A stretch of 42,793 nucleotides of DNA from Mogibacterium sp. (lineage in GTDB: Bacteria > Bacillota > Clostridia > Peptostreptococcales > Anaerovoracaceae): NCBI GenBank assembly GCA_012840975.1, contig DUVP01000001.1, forward strand, positions 1-42,793. The letters run 5' to 3'. Within the stretch, counting starts at the first letter, position 1. Every line of letters begins with the position of its first letter. The notes below the pieces were generated by a model. It did no database searches. It was not told the origin of the DNA and saw nothing but the letters and a program-made list of their open reading frames with translations. This document shows positions 40,662-42,793 of this stretch, piece by piece. The translations under genes and the position numbers were made by a program.

Positions 40662-41666
40662 CTATTCTCCCCACTTCAAACCGATATCCGCTTTCACTGC
40701 TTTATTATATATTTCCGCTGCGGCTACAAGGTCCAGAACTCCTATCCCGACATTTTTGAAAACTATTATCTCATCTTCTGTCTCACGTCCCGGAATTTTC
40801 CCGAGTATATAATCACCTATATCGCCCGTCAGACTCTCCTTTTTCAGTAGACCTTGCTCAAGAGGCTTTATTATGTCACCTGATTCTGCTAATACGGCCT
40901 CTGCTGAATCAAAATATATTTTATTTGTTTTTTCAAATATTGCAGGATCAAGTTCCTGCATATCATAAGCATATGAACCTACTGCACTAATTGTACATCC
41001 CGTCTTAAAACTTTTTGCACTGCACACGGGTGTTTTTGACACAGTTACAAGTGTAACGAGGTCAGCCCCGTTTACAGCATCATCAGGACTTTCACAGGCA
41101 ATTATCTCAGCTTCGTATACTGCAAGTTCTTTTTTTGCCTTCTCTACAAAACTCCTTGTTTTCTCGAAATTTCTTGCGGCAACTCTTACTTCCCTTATAG
41201 GTCTCGATGCTAACATAGCTTCAAGCTGTAGTAATGCCTGACTACCCGTTCCTATCAACGCACCTGTTTGTGCATCTTTAATTCCAAACAAATCAAAGGC
41301 AGAACCGCTTGCTGCAGCGGTTCTGATTGCCGTAACGTACGTGCCATCGATTAATGCATTTACCTTTCCTGTAGTTCCGTCTATCAGTAAAACCTGTCCG
41401 ATAGATCCCGGAAGTCCTTTTTCAGGATTACCCGGGAAAACATTGACTACCTTCATTGCAGCTGAGTTCATTTCCTTGCTGTATGAAGGCATAAAGCAAA
41501 AATCGCCTTTGTCACTATTTATTATAGTTCTGAGCGGAACATCGCAGCTGCCTTCACTGAAAAGCTTATAGCTTCTTTTGGCGGCTTCAATTGCATCGCT
41601 CATATTAAATACTTTTCTTATATCATCTTTACTCAGTAGAATCATAGTCTTCTGATTTAATATCAT
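40662..41666 (-). CDS. Ornithine cyclodeaminase/mu-crystallin family protein
   Basis: A 334-residue NAD(P)-binding protein of the OCD/mu-crystallin fold. Substrate-side blocks are MPSYSKEMNSAAMKVV, the later LIDGTYVTAIRTAA and the Rossmann loop IGTGSQALLQLEA. Members either cyclise ornithine to proline, reduce imines (ketimine reductase) or act as alanine or other amino-acid dehydrogenases; the sequence alone does not decide. It follows the thioredoxin gene by 29 bases on the same strand. The start at 41666 has only a weak GAAG site; an internal ATG at 41645 is no better. Confidence 0.87.
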   Translation of the reverse strand: MILNQKTMILLSKDDIRKVFNMSDAIEAAKRSYKLFSEGSCDVPLRTIINSDKGDFCFMPSYSKEMNSAAMKVVNVFPGNPEKGLPGSIGQVLLIDGTTGKVNALIDGTYVTAIRTAAASGSAFDLFGIKDAQTGALIGTGSQALLQLEAMLASRPIREVRVAARNFEKTRSFVEKAKKELAVYEAEIIACESPDDAVNGADLVTLVTVSKTPVCSAKSFKTGCTISAVGSYAYDMQELDPAIFEKTNKIYFDSAEAVLAESGDIIKPLEQGLLKKESLTGDIGDYILGKIPGRETEDEIIVFKNVGIGVLDLVAAAEIYNKAVKADIGLKWGE

Positions 41667-41695
41667 TAAGGTTCTTCGTTAAATTAATTATTATC

Positions 41696-41998
41696 TTACA
41701 ACAGTGCATTAAGCTGTGATTTCTGCATCATTCCGGCTCGCAAATATTCGACTTTTCCGTCCTTGACTACCATGATTGTAGGAATGCTGCTGATACCGAG
41801 TTTTGCCGCAATCTGTACCGACTCGTCAACGTCTACCTTGAAGAACTTTACATCGGTTCTTTCCTTAGCAAGCTGCTCTATAATAGGAGCCTGTGCTCTG
41901 CATGGTCCGCACCAGTTTGCGTAGAAATCAACCATAACAGTCCCTTCCGACTGCATAACTTCTTTTTCATAATTTTCACTGTTTAATTTAGTTACCAT
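41696..41998 (-). CDS. trxA: Thioredoxin
   Basis: A 100-residue cytoplasmic thiol-disulfide reductant. The active site WCGPC is at 29-33, followed by the cis-proline in SSIPTIMV (about 72-79) and a normal thioredoxin fold layout. GAGGAGA lies five bases before the ATG. It probably forms an operon with the ornithine-cyclodeaminase-family gene downstream. A 24-base palindrome overlaps the -35 region of its promoter, suggesting control by a dimeric regulator. Confidence 0.94.
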   Translation of the reverse strand: MVTKLNSENYEKEVMQSEGTVMVDFYANWCGPCRAQAPIIEQLAKERTDVKFFKVDVDESVQIAAKLGISSIPTIMVVKDGKVEYLRAGMMQKSQLNALL

Positions 41999-42076
41999 AT
42001 TTATCTCCTCTTTTTGTCTTTTTTTATTATTTTGAAATCATATCTTTAATAAGATATTCTCTTTCTTTCTGTAATT

Positions 42077-42085
42077 ATTATAACA
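42077..42085 (-). promoter_or_regulatory. Extended -10 promoter of trxA
   Basis: Minus strand TGTTATAAT (TATAAT at 42077-42082), about 78 bases before the trxA ATG. The -35 position falls on the palindrome at 42101-42124. Confidence 0.5.
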
Positions 42086-42100
42086 TATGGAATCTCATAA

Positions 42101-42124
42101 AAATAGATTGAACTCAATCTATTT
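42101..42124. repeat. 24-base palindrome at the trxA promoter, likely operator
   Basis: Perfect 11-base arms AAATAGATTGA (42101-42111) and TCAATCTATTT (42114-42124) around a central AC. It covers the -35 position of the trxA promoter and is well separated from the tuf terminator, so an operator is the best reading. Confidence 0.55.
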
Positions 42125-42199
42125 CTGAACTTTATGTGAAGTTTTGATGTATTTGAAACGAACATTACTGGTTTTAACCCTTTTAGTACAAAATTCCGG

Positions 42200-42240
42200 C
42201 TAAAGCAAAAGCCCGCAGCATCTGCCGCGGGCTCTTGTGT
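42200..42240 (-). terminator. Terminator of tuf
   Basis: On the minus strand, AGCCCGC (42227-42233) pairs with GCGGGCT (42210-42216), with an inner GCA/TGC pair, followed by TTTGCTTT. It lies 14 bases past the tuf stop. Confidence 0.88.
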
Positions 42241-42247
42241 CTTATTA

Positions 42248-42793
42248 TTACTCCAGAATTTCAACTACTACTCCGGAACCTACTGTTCTTCCGCCTTCTC
42301 TGATAGCAAATCTCAGACCCGCTTCGATTGCGATCGGTGTAATCAGCTCAATGTCCATTACTACGTTGTCTCCAGGCATGCACATCTCCGTGCCTTCAGG
42401 CAGATGAAGATCGCCTGTTACGTCTGTTGTTCTGAAATAGAACTGAGGTCTGTAGCCGTTGAAGAACGGGGTATGTCTTCCGCCCTCTTCCTTCTTCAGT
42501 ACGTATACCTGGCCCTTGAACTTTGTATGAGACTTGATCGTTCCCGGTTTTGCAAGTACCTGACCTCTTTCGATCTCCGTTCTCTGTACGCCTCTCAAAA
42601 GTGCACCGATGTTGTCGCCTGTCTCTGCAGAGTCGAGGATCTTCTTGAACATCTCTACGCCCGTTACTACGACTTTTCTCTTCTCTTCGGTCATTCCGAT
42701 GATCTCTACTTCGTCGCCTACCTTGAGCGTTCCTCTTTCTACTCTGCCTGTCGCTACTGTTCCTCTGCCTGTAATAGAGAATACGTCCTCTAC
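42248..42793 (-). CDS. tuf: Elongation factor Tu, C-terminal part (cut by window edge)
   Basis: The last 181 codons of EF-Tu; the gene enters from beyond 42793. Domain 2 begins in the visible part ([21 protein letters not shown], given in pieces: [18 protein letters not shown]), and domain 3 carries [39 protein letters not shown] and [12 protein letters not shown]-Tu brings aminoacyl-tRNA to the ribosome with GTP. An ATG at 42694 lies inside the protein and is not the start. A strong terminator follows the stop codon. Confidence 0.97.
   Translation of the reverse strand, partial: VEDVFSITGRGTVATGRVERGTLKVGDEVEIIGMTEEKRKVVVTGVEMFKKILDSAETGDNIGALLRGVQRTEIERGQVLAKPGTIKSHTKFKGQVYVLKKEEGGRHTPFFNGYRPQFYFRTTDVTGDLHLPEGTEMCMPGDNVVMDIELITPIAIEAGLRFAIREGGRTVGSGVVVEILE

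Noticed and set aside
42046-42264. A 72-codon minus-strand frame between trxA and tuf
   Set aside because: It overlaps the tuf 3' end, the tuf terminator, the palindrome and the trxA promoter. It has no family resemblance or ribosome binding site.
1-42793. CRISPR arrays, insertion sequences, prophage genes or attachment sites
   Set aside because: No regularly spaced repeats, transposases, integrases or phage structural genes were found on either strand. The tRNA-Gly gene has no visible duplicated 3' end nearby.

Overview
The window looks like the chromosome of a low-to-mid GC anaerobic Firmicute, most likely class Clostridia. Three things support this: a pyruvate:ferredoxin oxidoreductase/acetate kinase pair and an indolepyruvate:ferredoxin oxidoreductase (anaerobic, ferredoxin-based amino-acid and pyruvate metabolism); strong AGGAGG-type ribosome binding sites throughout; and Firmicute families such as DUF2680, ECF transporter genes, a lysine riboswitch and a fused ATPase-FtsX exporter pair. 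Placement near Peptostreptococcales / Family XIII is inference only. The left edge carries a leftward rRNA operon promoter and leader. The right edge cuts through tuf (EF-Tu).

Layout. 1-2 kb: rRNA leader, then two small membrane-protein genes (DUF218 and DUF308). 2-6 kb: a CoA-transferase overlapping the out-of-frame remnant of an oxidoreductase gamma subunit, then iorB and iorA with their own promoter and terminator. 6-9 kb: a pentapeptide-repeat/DUF5758 protein and, on the + strand, a lysine riboswitch with transcription terminator controlling an NhaC-family transporter (probable lysine uptake). 9-14 kb: a leftward operon glnS - FHA-FtsW/RodA - class B PBP (tRNA charging joined to peptidoglycan synthesis). 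14-17 kb: a DUF2680 secreted protein divergent from an OmpR-type response regulator/histidine kinase pair, with matching 11-bp-period direct repeats facing both genes, then a Nim-like flavoprotein. 17-22 kb: two tandem ATPase-permease fusions behind a palindromic operator. 22-28 kb: fba, nifJ and ackA (central carbon). 28-32 kb: an acyl-ACP thioesterase broken by one stop codon, then a divergent kinase/regulator pair. 32-36 kb: a 993-residue leucine-rich-repeat protein, a decayed DUF4143 ATPase and tRNA-Gly(CCC). 36-42.8 kb: an ECF transporter module (ecfA1-ecfA2-ecfT) overlapping an in-frame fusion of TrmB tRNA methyltransferase with a PLP aminotransferase, then an ornithine-cyclodeaminase-family gene, thioredoxin and tuf.

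How the genes fit together. IorAB would oxidatively decarboxylate arylpyruvates to aryl-acyl-CoA, and the neighbouring CoA-transferase could recover the CoA thioester. NifJ makes acetyl-CoA from pyruvate and AckA makes ATP from acetyl phosphate (phosphotransacetylase is not in the window). No phage, insertion sequence or CRISPR array is visible. The most unusual items are the TrmB-aminotransferase fusion, the probable non-AUG upstream start plus start-occluding hairpin of the FHA-RodA gene, the twin response-regulator boxes at 14.4 kb, the near-leaderless ecfA1 promoter, and three genes caught in decay (oxidoreductase gamma remnant, acyl-ACP thioesterase, DUF4143 ATPase).
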